64,000 nt of DNA, from assembly GCF_030272615.1 (NCBI RefSeq), contig NC_081407.1:435214730-435278729 (forward strand), read 5' to 3'. Every line of letters starts with the position of its first letter. Within the stretch, counting starts at the first letter, position 1. The notes below the pieces were generated by a model. It searched no databases, was not told the DNA's origin, and was given only the letters and a program-made list of their open reading frames with translations. This document shows positions 47,091-58,057 of the stretch, in pieces. The stretch comes from Cryptomeria japonica. Lineage: Eukaryota > Streptophyta > Pinopsida > Cupressales > Cupressaceae. The translations under genes were made by a program, and so were the position numbers.

Positions 47091-47419
47091 AAAAATCAAA
47101 ATTAGGGTTACATGGAGTGACGCGTAAAATTGCTCGTGATGTCTCCTACAACCCTACCAAATGGCAATATCAGAAGATGAATCAAATTACCACATTCAAC
47201 ATAGACAAAATTTTACAATGCAATGAAATTTATCAAAATTATCTAAAACAAATCAAATTTTCAAAATTTTTGATTCATCTCCCAAGGGGGCATTATCAAC
47301 ATCGTTTATCAAATCTGGGGCACGACATGAAAATCTCAAAACAACATAAAAATTGATCATAACTAAATCATGATGACACATCATTTTCTTTGAATCAACA
47401 TGTGCACACACGTCACTTC

Positions 47420-47433
47420 AAAGAGGGGCAAAA
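47420..47433 (+). other. Polypurine tract of the gypsy element
   Basis: AAAGAGGGGCAAAA directly precedes the 3' LTR at 47434. Confidence 0.85.
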
Positions 47434-48910
47434 TGTAGATGTATAAAAATGACCATATTCCTAAATGAATATTTTATGTTCATTCCTCTATTTTAGTTAA
47501 ATCTAATTTAACTAAATCACCTACATTCCTCTATTTAATTAAGTAAATTATTCAATTTATTTAATTAAATTCACTTAAGCCCTTTTTGTCATTTAATTAA
47601 ATAAATCACTTTATTTAATTAAAACCCATCTTCTTGTCTTTTAATTAAATTTACATTTAATTAATAGTTTACCACAAATTGAATAAATCTAATTTATTCA
47701 ATTTCCCAAATTACAACCAAATTGAAATAAAGTAATTTATTTTAATTAATTCTATTTTCCCTCACCCACTTGCATTTTCCTACATCTCCCACTTGCATCC
47801 TAAACCCTATTCCTAATTTCTTGTAGAATCCATCTAATCCTAATCAATTAGCCTAAACTCGTCCATTATCCCCTTTCCCTAAAATTGAGGAGGTCACTTC
47901 TCAAATTTGGAGTAAAGTCTTCAAAAGGCATTAAAGCCTTTATCCATTCAACAAGCTAACTTGTTGAATACCCCCAAATTTGGAAGGACTCTTACAAATT
48001 TGTCCCCAAAGTCTTCAAACCATTAATGGTTAACTAACCCTTAGTGGCATGGTTAGAGACTTTTTGACTAACTTAATCTCCATCTAACCCAAGGGTCTCA
48101 TCAAGCATTTATTGCTTTGACCATGGTTATTCCTTTAACTTTTGCACAAGAGTTTACCCCTTGGGTAAAAGCTTTATCCAATGGATAACCCTAACCTAAC
48201 CTTAACCCTTACCTCCTAGGGTAACCATGAGGTCTTCTCAAGCATTTAATGCTTCTTACCTCTCCTCTCAACCAGCCTTATGTTGACAATTGTCACCATT
48301 TCATTGGTGAAAATTGAAAACATGGATTGACAACTTTCAAACTTGACCCTTGATTAACTCTTTCAATCTTGACCATCCATTGCCCTATTTTCACTATAAA
48401 TAGAGCTCTCATTCCTCCGTTTTAGGGATCCATGCAAGCTTTTAGTATCTCATTTATGCTCAATTTTATTAACACATCTAGCTTCTCTTTGTAATAGGAA
48501 TTAATCTAATAAGCATTTTAGACTATTCCTTTATCATTAGCTTAACTCATAAACTAGTATATCATGTTAGGATAGTATTGCTACTAATCTTGTCATCTTA
48601 TAAATCTAGTTTATTGCATTTGTAGAATCATGCATAGATTGGATGCATTTTCATAACTAAATCAATCATAAGCATCCCTCATTCTTGCATTTGTCATCCC
48701 AAAGCCACTTTGCTCAGTGATCTAAGAGAAAAGGCATTGGCTTGAGGGACCTTGTGAGATAGAGAACCATGGAACCAACCTTGGGAAGTTGAGTCATTCT
48801 TCATGACTCCATAACTTGCACCAAGAAGTCCTGTGGGTGTGTGGACAAGCCTCTTTGAACTTCATTTATTTTACATTTTAAGTTTCATCATCCCGCTTTT
48901 CCCGCATACA
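47434..48910 (+). repeat. 3' LTR (1,477 bp) of the Tat-like gypsy element
   Basis: Partner of 30550-32027. It starts TGTAGATGTATA and ends CCCGCATACA, followed by the target duplication ATAAG (48911-48915). Many of the differences from the 5' LTR are transitions. The TATA box is at 48395-48403. Confidence 0.95.
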
Positions 48911-51564
48911 ATAAGTATGTAAGCGCTTGGAACCCTCGTGCAACAACACATAGGAACAACCAGATATACTAATCTCCACGTGACGATCCATGCCTCCTAA
49001 ACACAATAGACATAGTAGCTACAAATCCATTAGATGATTATGAATAGTTAGTGAACCGTGTGCAAAGACACACAAAATGCAGAGAGAGCACATGCTTATG
49101 GAAGAAGGGTAGAAAACTAGAATGCCGATATAAAGCTCCATGGAAAGAACAATGTACCTCTATCTTATTATGTGATGACACGGGCACAAAGAAATATGAA
49201 CCTGCAAGGAACAATGATAGACTCAACATCCACAACCCAGAAATGATTTCAATATGGAGAGCTAATATCGATTGCCAACCTGTCGTATCACGCGAACTTG
49301 TACTGAAATACATTGCCAAATATGCATCAAAAGCAGAGAGAACATCTGAAAGTTGTACTGCTATGCTAACAAGAATATCCACAATGCAAAAAAGAGATGA
49401 CCCAGCAGTTGCAGCATATCGAAGATTCATGACAGAGATTGTAGCAAAATGTGACATTGGTGCACAAGAAACTTGCCATATGCTGAAAAAATTACGCCTT
49501 GTTGTTTGTAACAAACCATTTACAACTTTAAATGTTGGATGGAAAGTGCTACACCGATTAACTAAAACACAAAATGAGACTATCGTAGAAAACAGTTACT
49601 TACGCTCCTATATGGGCCGCCCTCCAAAGCTAGAGACAATCACATTACTCGAATCTGCAAGATCTTACACCTACATTCCAAGTCATAAATCATGCAAATG
49701 GAAAGAGAGAACAATACAAACCATTGTTAATATTTACCCAAAATTCCATAGTATACCCAACGAAGACTCAAAACATTTTGAAACATTTTACTGGAGTGAA
49801 TTGCTCCTATATAAACACTTTCAAAATATTACAACTGATATAGGAGTTACCAAGGACACAATAATCACCAATTGGCATCAAATGAATGTAAAAAAATATG
49901 ATGTATGGCATATTATCTGACACATCGAAGAAAATGCTAGCCCCCAAGAAGAAGAAAACAACGAAGATGAAACAAATATAACTATCACATCAAAGATGAA
50001 CGAGTGGGAACTACTTTCAAGAATGAGGCATACAATCAACAACAATTTGGATGAACTTCAATTACTAGGCTAATGTGAATTTGACACCAACCATAATTGG
50101 GTGGAAACCAAAGTACCACATGAATTGCACGATATTGCATCACAATTTACAAATATACAGAAAACAACCAACCAAGACGAACATGTACCAACAAGAAAGT
50201 ATACACCCATCGATACCCTATCAATGGAACAAAAGAAAGCACTTTTTGTAGTCTCAAATCATAACACCAGTGTGTCCAACAAACCATTACACATGATCAT
50301 ACAAGGAACTGCGGGTACAGGAAAATCATACTTGATCAATTGTATAAAAAATATGCTACATGAAAATTCACCACAACAGAAAAACCCAATACTCGTACTA
50401 GCTCCTACTGGAATTGCTGCATTTAACATTCATGCGAAAACTATTCATTCAACACTATGAATCCCAATCAAAGAAATGCAACCACTACATGGCCAAGAAC
50501 TGACAATATTCCAAGAAAAGTTGAAGGACATAAGATATATACTCATTGATGAGATGAGCTTTATAGGTCCGAAACTATTATTGAAAATAGACAGCCAACT
50601 TTGTGAAGCTTTCCCTCATCATAAACATTCATACTTTGGAGGCGTATCTATGAATTTCATTGGAGACCTCCCCTAACTACCACCTATAATGGATAGACCA
50701 ATATACACATCACACTCAAATTCCGTAACACTATGGAACCAATTCACAACAATTATCACCCTGAAAATGATGTTTCGCCAACAAGGGGAATCTCTAAAGC
50801 AATCACAATTCCGCCAAACACTACTAAACATACATAGTGCACACCCAACCCAAGAAGATTGGCAGAGCTTGATGACATGAACAAAAGGCCAGCTAGTGCC
50901 AGCTATGAATGAGCAATTTGATACTGCAGTCCACCTCTTTGCTACTCATGGTATGGTAACCCTTCACAATAAATGAATGCTAAAGGAATTAAATCATCCA
51001 ATTGCAATAAGTAGAGCTACAACAACTACAAGCAAAATAGCTATTGACGCTGACAATGAACAACTTGAAAAGCAAGTCCTACTGTCACCAGGCCAACGAA
51101 TCATGCTCACAACTAACATATGGACACAAACAGGACTTGTCAATGGAGCTCTTGGTGAGATAATTAAAATAATTTATAGCTCTAATTCCAAGCCACCTAA
51201 CATTCCAATGTATATCATGGTCAAATTTGATAGCTATAGTGGTCCCCAGTGGCACCCAAATGACCCCAAACTTGTACCCATAACACCAGTATCACTAGGC
51301 AACCTTAGGCAACTACCAATAAAAATGGCATGGGCTATGACCATACATAAAGCTCAAGGTTTAACACTACAGAAGGCAACCATCAATATCAATGCAATAG
51401 AAAGACAAGGTCTAACATTTACTGCAGTCTCCAGAGTGAAATCCTTGGAAGACCTCCGGATTGACCAGGCATTCTCCTACGAGCAGTACGCAAAAATGGA
51501 AAACAATCCATACACAGTACTAAGGAAAAAGGAAGAAGCTCGACTGCAACAACTGTCTAGATAA
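48911..51564 (+). pseudogene. Helitron Rep/helicase, 3' half (Rep tyrosines and PIF1 helicase)
   Basis: This continues the gene split at 30549: the frame across the junction reads IDK then YVSAWNPRATTHR. The Rep domain continues with NRVQRHTKCRESTCLWKKGR, YEPARNNDRLNIHNPEMISI, and the paired tyrosines in LKYIAKYASKAE. PIF1-type helicase motifs follow: Walker A QGTAGTGKSYLINC (about 50310), Walker B ILIDEMSFIG (about 50540), MMFRQQGE, QRIMLTTNIWTQTGLVNGALG and MAWAMTIHKAQGLTLQKATI. All of 48916-51564 is one frame with no frameshift and eight internal stops (near 48967, 49048, 49918, 50071, 50458, 50674, 50878, 50974). Several replace an expected Arg or Gln, for example TL-stop-IPIKE. Confidence 0.92.
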
Positions 51565-53037
51565 AAAAAAGGTATGCAACGGTCAATAAAATCTTCATTC
51601 AAATATTTGCATTCATCAATGTACAACTTTTCGACAGGTTAGAATATATCTACACATGAAATGTTGTTAGACTATACTGCTCCTCCAGGTACCTCTTTCA
51701 ATGGAATTTTTAGGGCAAAGCTTCCAGAATCCCATATAGTTTGAGGACATTTTTAGAGTGGCTAATATTCCCTATGTAAATTGGTATGTCACTCACCCCT
51801 GATTTCATGAATGTGCTCTACTTTGTGCTCACTTCTCAGGCATCTGATAGTAATGGCATTCGAGACTAAAGGTATTCATGAAAGACTGGACAATATTGAA
51901 AGTCAATAATCCACACTCGATGTAAAAACCCTTTGCACATAATTTCTACTCCATGCTTGGAGATTTTGTACTATGTAATTCTTAGTTGGATAGCTTCTCC
52001 TCCTATGTGTACTTTCAATCTATCTTTTTTCATTGGATTTAACTATTCCTATTTTTCCAGCCCAAGGAATCTGTATCCAGAATTAAATTATTGAAAAAAT
52101 TTCCATTAAAAAAAAAAATTCTTCTTTTCCAATTTTCATTCAACCATTGAACTAAAGCTTCAACTTGTATCTAAAGCCTGTCTTCAGCCTAAAATGACCA
52201 ATTTTCTTTTGCAAGCAGTTTAGTTTTATTTAATAAATGTTGAGTTTCTTTTCCTACCCCTTCCGCCTCATAGATATTTGAATTCTATTGAAATTCATAG
52301 TAACTAGCCAGAATTCTTTGTTATTTTTACCATCATTAGACTGAGAAAAGTGTTAATTGTTTATTTTTTATCAATGTTCAAGTGCTATGTAAAGAATAGA
52401 ACGTCTTCTCCTTTATTTATCAGACCGGATACCCACAAAATTCCAACACCTATACATAGAGAAACTTTAAATGCCCTTCAACTCCAGTGCAACTTTGTTT
52501 CAAAAATTAACTAGGCCCTGCTGTTAAAAATTATAATGGTATGCCGACTCTGTTCCTTCTCTAGAAACATGATTTGAAGGCCTAGATTTCATTGATTTTA
52601 TTGATGTAGAAATTATGATTTACTCCATGAAAACTAACGAATCGTACAAGAAACTGAACGAGGTGAAGCACACCAGCTAGAGGAATATGTGGACTGGGGA
52701 AACAAACCTGTGGATAAATCCAAACATGGTGGAATCCTTGCTACAACTTTTGTTCTCTGTAAGCATTCGGAAAAATGTTGAATTTGGTTGTGTGATTTTT
52801 TAGTATCAATATATCGGATCAGGATGTTAAGAAAGTTTAAGAAATTGTAAAATTATAAGTATCGATCTTCTTCATTTTTTAAATAATATTTGCAGTCGTA
52901 GAGGTCCTAGTAAGTCCACTTCTCTTTATTCTTTCTCTTCAAGCTTCTCTTGAATTGTGCAGTTTATTTTCATTCTTAGTCTACATCCATGAAATATTCA
53001 AACTTGTTTAGATTCTGATATTATATTCATGAAATAT
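51565..53037. other. Non-coding sequence after the Helitron helicase
   Basis: No gene was recognised. A Helitron 3' end (short GC hairpin then CTRR) should lie somewhere here or further right, but I could not identify one. The region is AT-rich with poly-A and poly-T patches. Confidence 0.6.
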
Positions 53038-53041
53038 GCAG

Positions 53042-53376
53042 GGTTGGGTGTTATTAATAGTACAAGCACATTTTCCTTCACTAAAGCCAGGATTTGCAAG
53101 TAGGTGGAAGGTGGACAAGCTATAATTCTCTACACTGGTCTGTATCTCGTGGCTCTTGGTGTTGGAGGCATTAAGCACTCTTTGCCTATTCATGGGGTAG
53201 AACAATTTGATGAGAATGATGGAAAAGAGAGAAAGATGAGATCAAATTTCTTCAACTGGTTTTTGTTCAGCATGTGTGTGGGTTCATTGCTAGAAGTAAC
53301 ATTTGTAGTGTGGGTACAAGACAATAAGGGTTGGTTCTGGGGATTTGTCCTCTCTATCATTAGCATTGCACTTGTA
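53042..53376 (+). pseudogene. NPF/PTR (NRT1) transporter exon fragment
   Basis: A single exon-like piece of a plant NITRATE/PEPTIDE transporter. It starts after an acceptor-like TGCAG (53037-53041). The first part reads VLLIVQAHFPSLKPGF in one frame; a shift then leads to VEGGQAIILYTGLYLVALGV, GVEQFDENDGKERK, FFNWFLFSMCVGSLLEVTFV and WVQDNKGWFWGF. These are conserved NPF blocks (transmembrane helices 3 to 5 region, with the GGQ and EQFDE signatures). The fragment ends near a GTATAAGC donor-like site. No other NPF exon was found nearby, so it is a captured or stranded fragment. Confidence 0.85.
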
Positions 53377-53379
53377 TAA

Positions 53380-55410
53380 GCTTTCTTTATATGCAAAATT
53401 AACTCGTTGTCTCAGATCAAATAACAGTTTGTTTGCATGATGACATTTCATAATGGACAATATTGGATGTATGCTTTAACACCTTGCAGTTATTTGTTGA
53501 TGGCTACAAATTTAGTTATCAGATTTTAATTATTAGCCACTTTTGTGAATGTTCATACTCCACAATTTTTGTTCTTCAAAACCTTCTTTCTGATCTTTGT
53601 GGATTGAGGAAGCAAACCAAGAGATAACAACAATAGGTCTAATTGCTATTGGCAATAAAAATTGGACCTTCATGAGGTCCAACTGCTAGTATTTAATACT
53701 ACCACTTGTACCTAAATGAGGTGCAATGGTTACGCCAATAGTATTTTTTATCATGTCTATGAGACCAATTCCAATGACGAGATATGAGAATACAACTGGA
53801 GTTTCACACCTCTCAATACACGCCACACTTAAGTTGGCTACCTAAATGCATTGTGTGTCATCCACATATCTTCTTGCATGTCTTGTTGGCTGCCTAAATA
53901 CATTGTGTGCCTACCATGTATCTTTATGCATGTCTTTTAGGTATAATGCTAGTAAATTACAGATATTACGGCCTTATTTTCTTCTTTGTACTAGGCATAT
54001 GAAAAGAAATAAGTGCAAATTATAGAAGTTTGCTAGAAGATAACTCCGAATGCAACTGGACAATGGTTCCAACATTAGTAATTGTAATGTAATTGGTGTG
54101 GTTGTTACTACTAAGAGAACCTTAAATCATGAATGAATGTTGAAGAGGTTAGCGATTCTTTGTTCAGTGACCCCCACTGGATTCATAAAAAATAGCTTTA
54201 AAATCTTTCCAACCATCTGTGATATTCACAAGGTCGTGTAATGTAAGTTATCCAAAATTTGGCTTTCTCTACAAGTCAAGGATTTTTGTTTGGCTTTGTG
54301 ATTTTACTAATCCCAACTATTGTTTGGGACTCTACATGTAAAACACCATAGTAGAAGGAGGAGGCATTAGATCCAAGTATGATTGTGCTTTCTTGCCTTC
54401 AAGGGTTGCCACCAACAGAGGGAATGGCAAGATGTTTGATAGGTTTTATTCATTGATATATGTTAGTTTCCCCTCTTTGTCTTGTAACGATGAATGCCAA
54501 TTGAAAATAGTTCAAAAACATGAAATTTCAAAGAGTGCATCTAGGTTACAACTATTAAATAGTTGGAAATTTTTTAAGCCTGGAATTTTTAAATTTTGTT
54601 GTTATTGTTAAATAAATGAACCCACGTTTCTCAAGCTCAAATTCACGTCAAACTCAACTTCAATCACAAGCAATTGCATGTGATATAAATATTACTTATC
54701 ACGCCTATTCCATTCTTTGATGATTTATAAGAACATAATATTTCATCAGTCTATTTTCTGACATGGCTTCAATCTAACAATGAGATCATTACAAGACTTC
54801 ATTGATACTATAGGTTGGCCTTCTTTTAAAATGATTTCATGTAGTATAGATTTTTCCATTGTTTTCAAAAGAAGAATATGATATTGTTAGATTGTTTTCC
54901 ATAAATTATTAAGAGGTAAAACAACATTTTATATGAAAGATGATTGTTGTGATGTTGTAAGAAAATTGGTTGTTCCAGAAAGAAAAATTTCAGAGCCCTA
55001 TTTATTTAGTCTTCCTAAGGCCAAGGTGAGCTACCACTTAACTAATCAATAGGATTTTGAAGCAAGAATTATCACTCTTAATGATATTGGCTTATCTATC
55101 CAACATGAATGGAATTCCCTGTGAAGGGGAAGAGGTTCCATATACCATGCCATTCTGAGTGAAAAACAAAATGACACAGCATTCAAGATGGCTTTCAGAT
55201 AGAGTGTTGGGTAGTAAGAACCCTAATTGTGCCCATGGATATGGGTGCCACTGAACCCTAATAGATGTAAAAAGAGGATTTTTTTTTTTAAAGTATACTT
55301 CAAACAACTATTTTAATAAAAATTATTAAAATATATTGTAAAAATGTGGGCAGCATGTAAGACACATGAATGGGCTATTCTAATTTCATGTAAAAGTGTT
55401 GTGCATAAAC
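53380..55410. other. Non-coding spacer
   Basis: No gene was recognised. It contains a 52-bp tandem duplication at 53835-53938. Other short openings (for example 54393-54611) have no recognisable domain. Confidence 0.6.
53835..53938 (+). repeat. 52-bp tandem duplication
   Basis: Adjacent copies at 53835-53886 and 53887-53938 share TGGCT(A/G)CCTAAAT and GCATTGTGTG-type segments and a TGCATGTCTT end, with about eight differences. Confidence 0.8.
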
Positions 55411-55414
55411 AGGG

Positions 55415-55644
55415 CACGTGGAGCTTCACTAAGAATAAACAACAACATTAATATCAAGAAAATAATGTTAACTCAGCTTAAGAAATTGAGTGAAGTAGGG
55501 GAGCTGACTAGGATTATGAACTCCTTTAAGTTCAATTGCAAGCCTTACAACAAATCCCAGTACATCAACGCCACTAAAATTAGTGAGGCTACCAAAAACA
55601 GGTCATCCAAGAAGACTTTTCCTGCTATACTGGGGCATTTTTAG
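55415..55644 (+). pseudogene. Possible linker-histone H1-like globular-domain fragment
   Basis: After an acceptor-like AAACAG the frame reads RARGASLRINNNINIKKIML then TQLKKLSEVGELTRIMNSFK. That resembles the second half of an H1/H15 winged helix (LKKLVxxGxLVxVKxSFKL). A Lys/Ser-rich tail (TKNRSSKKTFPAIL) and a stop at 55642-55644 follow. The similarity is by eye and short, so this could be chance. Confidence 0.35.
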
Positions 55645-55931
55645 TGATACCTAGTTTGCCAAAATAATGATTTAATGTCTCCAAATGTTCTTTCTGGTAG
55701 CATATACTTTATAATCTGGGAATTGTAAATTTTTACTAAAATACAATGAAACCCGTCTCAACAGCAGAAATGTTTCAATGTACTACCATGGTCCTTATTG
55801 TTGTTGTACAGGTTGGCAAATATCTAACCACATTTACTTTCAATTTTGGAAATCTGAAGTTTTACTCAAATGCGAAATCTTTCCATTTTGAAAATCTGAT
55901 ACTTTACTCAAATGCAAGATGATGTTATAAG

Positions 55932-56192
55932 TGTTGGGTATATGAAGCCCAACGGTCATATGACTGTTTGGCTTCCCCAACTCTTCGTTCAATATGGTTG
56001 AGTAAATGTATAAATAAGATGCATATGGTTATGTAAGATTGATATTGGTTAATGTGATAGATCCTTGTTTTGAGAGTGGATGTAGGCAATTGTCGAACCA
56101 CTATAAATTTGTCTCGCATTCTTGTTGTTTGATTTTCTTTTTTGCTATTTTGTGTTTATCTTTTGTTCTTCTTTGCTCATTTTAAACTAACA
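55932..56192 (+). repeat. 5' LTR (261 bp) of the small non-autonomous element
   Basis: It matches 57795-58052. CTATAAAT near 56101 could be the TATA box. Confidence 0.92.
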
Positions 56193-56194
56193 AT

Positions 56195-56206
56195 TGGTAT
56201 CAGAGC
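56195..56206 (+). other. Primer-binding site, initiator-Met type
   Basis: TGGTATCAGAGC follows the LTR after two bases, the same site type as in the minus-strand elements at 3954-20830. Confidence 0.9.
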
Positions 56207-56228
56207 TATGGTGAAATGTTGAGCAGAG

Positions 56229-57293
56229 ATGGGATCCGATTGGATAGTTGATCCAGGATATGGGTGCCCTTACTTTGTGTTTGATCCTAGAGTTGGGTGC
56301 TTTTATGTTATCAACAAACGAGCTGAAGTTTCAGATGATGAGGCCGAATCAGATGATGAAGCCAAATCAGTAATTGAAAAATTTATTGCCAGTCTAGACT
56401 CAGTAGAGAATGATGTCCAAGTAGAGGTTGAAACCAAACATCATTGGTGGGATGGTTGGGAAAAGGAGGAGACTTCAGCTGAAGAAGAAGAGGGTTTGTT
56501 GTATTCATTGTTTGAAGCAAAAGAGATTGGTTTGTTTCCCTTCCAAGATGAGGGGGATTCCTCTTGGAGTGAGAAGGATGTAGTCTCGAATCTAGTGAAT
56601 GAGGATGACCCTGAAGAAGAAGAGCCAGTTTGCAGAAGCGATGATTTATTGATGAAGATTGCAGAAGTAGAAGCAAAGCGGAATGCATTGATTGCACACT
56701 TCTCTCCCAGACCTTCGAACCTTGTACATGGTTTCATGCCCCTTCATGAGGGGAGTCATGAAGATAAGGAAACCTTGAGTCGGGGAGAGGAAAGTGATGG
56801 GGAAGAGAATTTCTTTGATGCAAATCCGATGCTTGAGGAGCGCCTTTTCATAGAGCTCAATAACCTTGAGGAGATTCATAAGCAGGAAATATCAACAATG
56901 GATGTCAATGTGGGTGGGACAGGATTGCAATTTTCTATAGAGGAGCCTGCAAAAAATTTAAACATTACAGATTATTGGGGAAGTTCTAGAATGAAGGTTG
57001 CAGGACTAAAAACTGAGCATAATGCAACCATGGAAGAAAGTGTAGAGGAAGAAAGCGATTCACAAAATCAAAATCCAAAGGAGGATATGACTATTTTAAA
57101 TCATAAAGATGTTAGGCTAGAGGCAACTGAAGCCCTTTGGAACTTGTTCTTTGATGATAGAAATAGGGAAGCAATTGCCATGGCTGGTGGTATTGAAGCT
57201 TTGGTTGCACTTGCACAAGATTGTTATAATGCAAAAAATAGATTTGATATGCAGCGAAAATTACAGAGTTCCCCTTTCATTATTTATCGATAG
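56229..57293 (+). CDS. Element ORF with acidic N-terminus and one captured ARABIDILLO-type armadillo repeat
   Basis: 354 codons from MGSDWIVDPGYGCPYFVF to the stop at 57291-57293. The first two thirds are acidic (SDDEAESDDEAKS, TSAEEEEGLL) and unrecognised. Residues about 295-338 read HKDVRLEATEALWNLFFDDR then NREAIAMAGGIEALVALAQD. This closely matches an armadillo repeat of plant ARABIDILLO (armadillo/F-box) proteins. The match stops abruptly after CYNA and unrelated sequence follows, as expected for capture of one exon. The ORF starts 23 bp after the primer-binding site. Its role in the element is unknown; it occupies the gag position. Confidence 0.75.
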   Translation: MGSDWIVDPGYGCPYFVFDPRVGCFYVINKRAEVSDDEAESDDEAKSVIEKFIASLDSVENDVQVEVETKHHWWDGWEKEETSAEEEEGLLYSLFEAKEIGLFPFQDEGDSSWSEKDVVSNLVNEDDPEEEEPVCRSDDLLMKIAEVEAKRNALIAHFSPRPSNLVHGFMPLHEGSHEDKETLSRGEESDGEENFFDANPMLEERLFIELNNLEEIHKQEISTMDVNVGGTGLQFSIEEPAKNLNITDYWGSSRMKVAGLKTEHNATMEESVEEESDSQNQNPKEDMTILNHKDVRLEATEALWNLFFDDRNREAIAMAGGIEALVALAQDCYNAKNRFDMQRKLQSSPFIIYR

Positions 57294-57794
57294 GGACTAG
57301 AATTTGACTTTTGAAAGAAATTTGGCATGCAGAAGTGGGACTTGGTGGCAGAGCGACTCCAAGCTCGATTTTCCTATATTTTATTCTTGCAGAAGGCTTG
57401 TAAAGCCAAGCACGATGCGTTGCAAGGGAGATTTGAGTGTAGTGAGATATTGTGGTTGGAGGAGTTGTGGTGTGTCTGGCTTGCACAATTGTGGAGGGAG
57501 GAATTACAAAGAGCAAAATTTGCATCGATTCCACCATATGGAATGTATTCACCCTCTGGTTTAGATTATTTTATCATGCCTAACATGTCCCATAAATAGG
57601 AGGAAATTCTTTTCGAAGATGTTCAACTGATAGATTTTATTGAGCTAGACAAAACTTGGAGAAGATTAATCTGTAGTGTGCATGAACAAGAGTTTGAAAA
57701 ATTAAAATCTCGTAAGAAGGATGCAATGTGACTTGAATTGGAAGCAGGGATGTCGTTGTGCATGGTTGTGCCTATTGGGCTTCATAGGGGAGAT
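57294..57794 (+). pseudogene. Second part of the small element's coding region
   Basis: Reading frames downstream of the main ORF stop include MQKWDLVAERLQARFSYILF and FLQKACKAKHDALQGRF, then DLELEAGM-like sequence broken by stops (57597, 57728). The content is aromatic and charged, with no recognised domain. It may be the C-terminal part of the element's own protein after loss of frame. Confidence 0.45.
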
Positions 57795-58052
57795 TGTTGG
57801 GTATATGAAGCCCAACAGTCATATGATTGTTTGGCTTCCCCAACTCTTCGTTCATGGCTCAATAAATGTATAAATAAGATGTGTATGTTCATGTAAGATT
57901 AATATCGGTTAATGTGATAGATCCCTGCTTTGAGAGTGGATGTAAGCAATTGTCGAACCACTATAAATTTGTCTTGTGTTCTTGTTATCCGATTTTCTTT
58001 TCTGCTATTTTATGTTTATATTATGTTCTTCTCAGCTCATTTTAAACTAACA
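57795..58052 (+). repeat. 3' LTR (258 bp) of the small non-autonomous element
   Basis: Partner of 55932-56192, preceded by the purine tract at 57784-57794 and followed by TTAAG. Confidence 0.92.
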
Positions 58053-58057
58053 TTAAG

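Larger units (their letters stand above)
30550..48910 (+). mobile_element. Tat-like Ty3/gypsy LTR retrotransposon with antisense PMD gene
   Basis: 18.4-kb element: LTRs at 30550-32027 and 47434-48910, primer-binding site, long leader with motif arrays, then gag, protease, G-patch-like motif, RT, RNase H, a second RNase H and integrase in one frame (35097-42416). A 3' region with tandem repeats and an antisense plant mobile domain gene comes next, then a polypurine tract. The dual RNase H and the antisense gene are hallmarks of the Tat lineage of plant gypsy elements. LTRs differ by a few per cent by eye. About 26 in-frame stops make this copy inactive, yet no frameshift is visible after the gag start. 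Confidence 0.95.
24188..51564 (+). mobile_element. Autonomous-type Helitron (coding extent), interrupted by a gypsy element
   Basis: The RPA70-like gene (24188-26021) and Rep/helicase gene (28753-30549 plus 48911-51564) are on the same strand and define a plant Helitron. Only the coding extent is given. The 5' TC end and the 3' hairpin with CTRR end were not identified. Without the 18.4-kb insertion the coding span is about 9 kb, a normal size for a Helitron. Flanking gene fragments (NPF-like at 53042, possible histone H1-like at 55420) could be captured sequence if the 3' end lies that far right, but this is unproven. Confidence 0.8.
55932..58052 (+). mobile_element. Small non-autonomous LTR retrotransposon carrying a captured armadillo repeat
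   Basis: LTRs of about 260 bp (55932-56192 and 57795-58052) start TGTTGGG and end AAACTAACA. A primer-binding site TGGTATCAGAGC lies 2 bp after the 5' LTR and a purine tract ATAGGGGAGAT precedes the 3' LTR. Flanks are ATAAG on the left and TTAAG on the right, a 4-of-5 match for a target duplication. The 1.6-kb interior holds one main ORF and no pol, so it depends on another element. Confidence 0.92.

Noticed and set aside
47117-47356. Plus-strand frame near the 3' LTR
   Set aside because: It lies in the promoter side of the antisense gene and has no domain.
49038-49514. Minus-strand reading frame of 158 codons
   Set aside because: Antisense shadow of the Helitron Rep coding sequence.
51565-52200. 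Helitron 3' terminus (hairpin plus CTRR)
   Set aside because: Several CTAG/CTAA tetramers exist but none follows a convincing GC-rich hairpin, so no end is claimed.
56195-56206. tRNA-gene-like sequence TGGTATCAGAGC
   Set aside because: It is a retroelement primer-binding site next to an LTR, not a tRNA gene; the same holds for the other copies.
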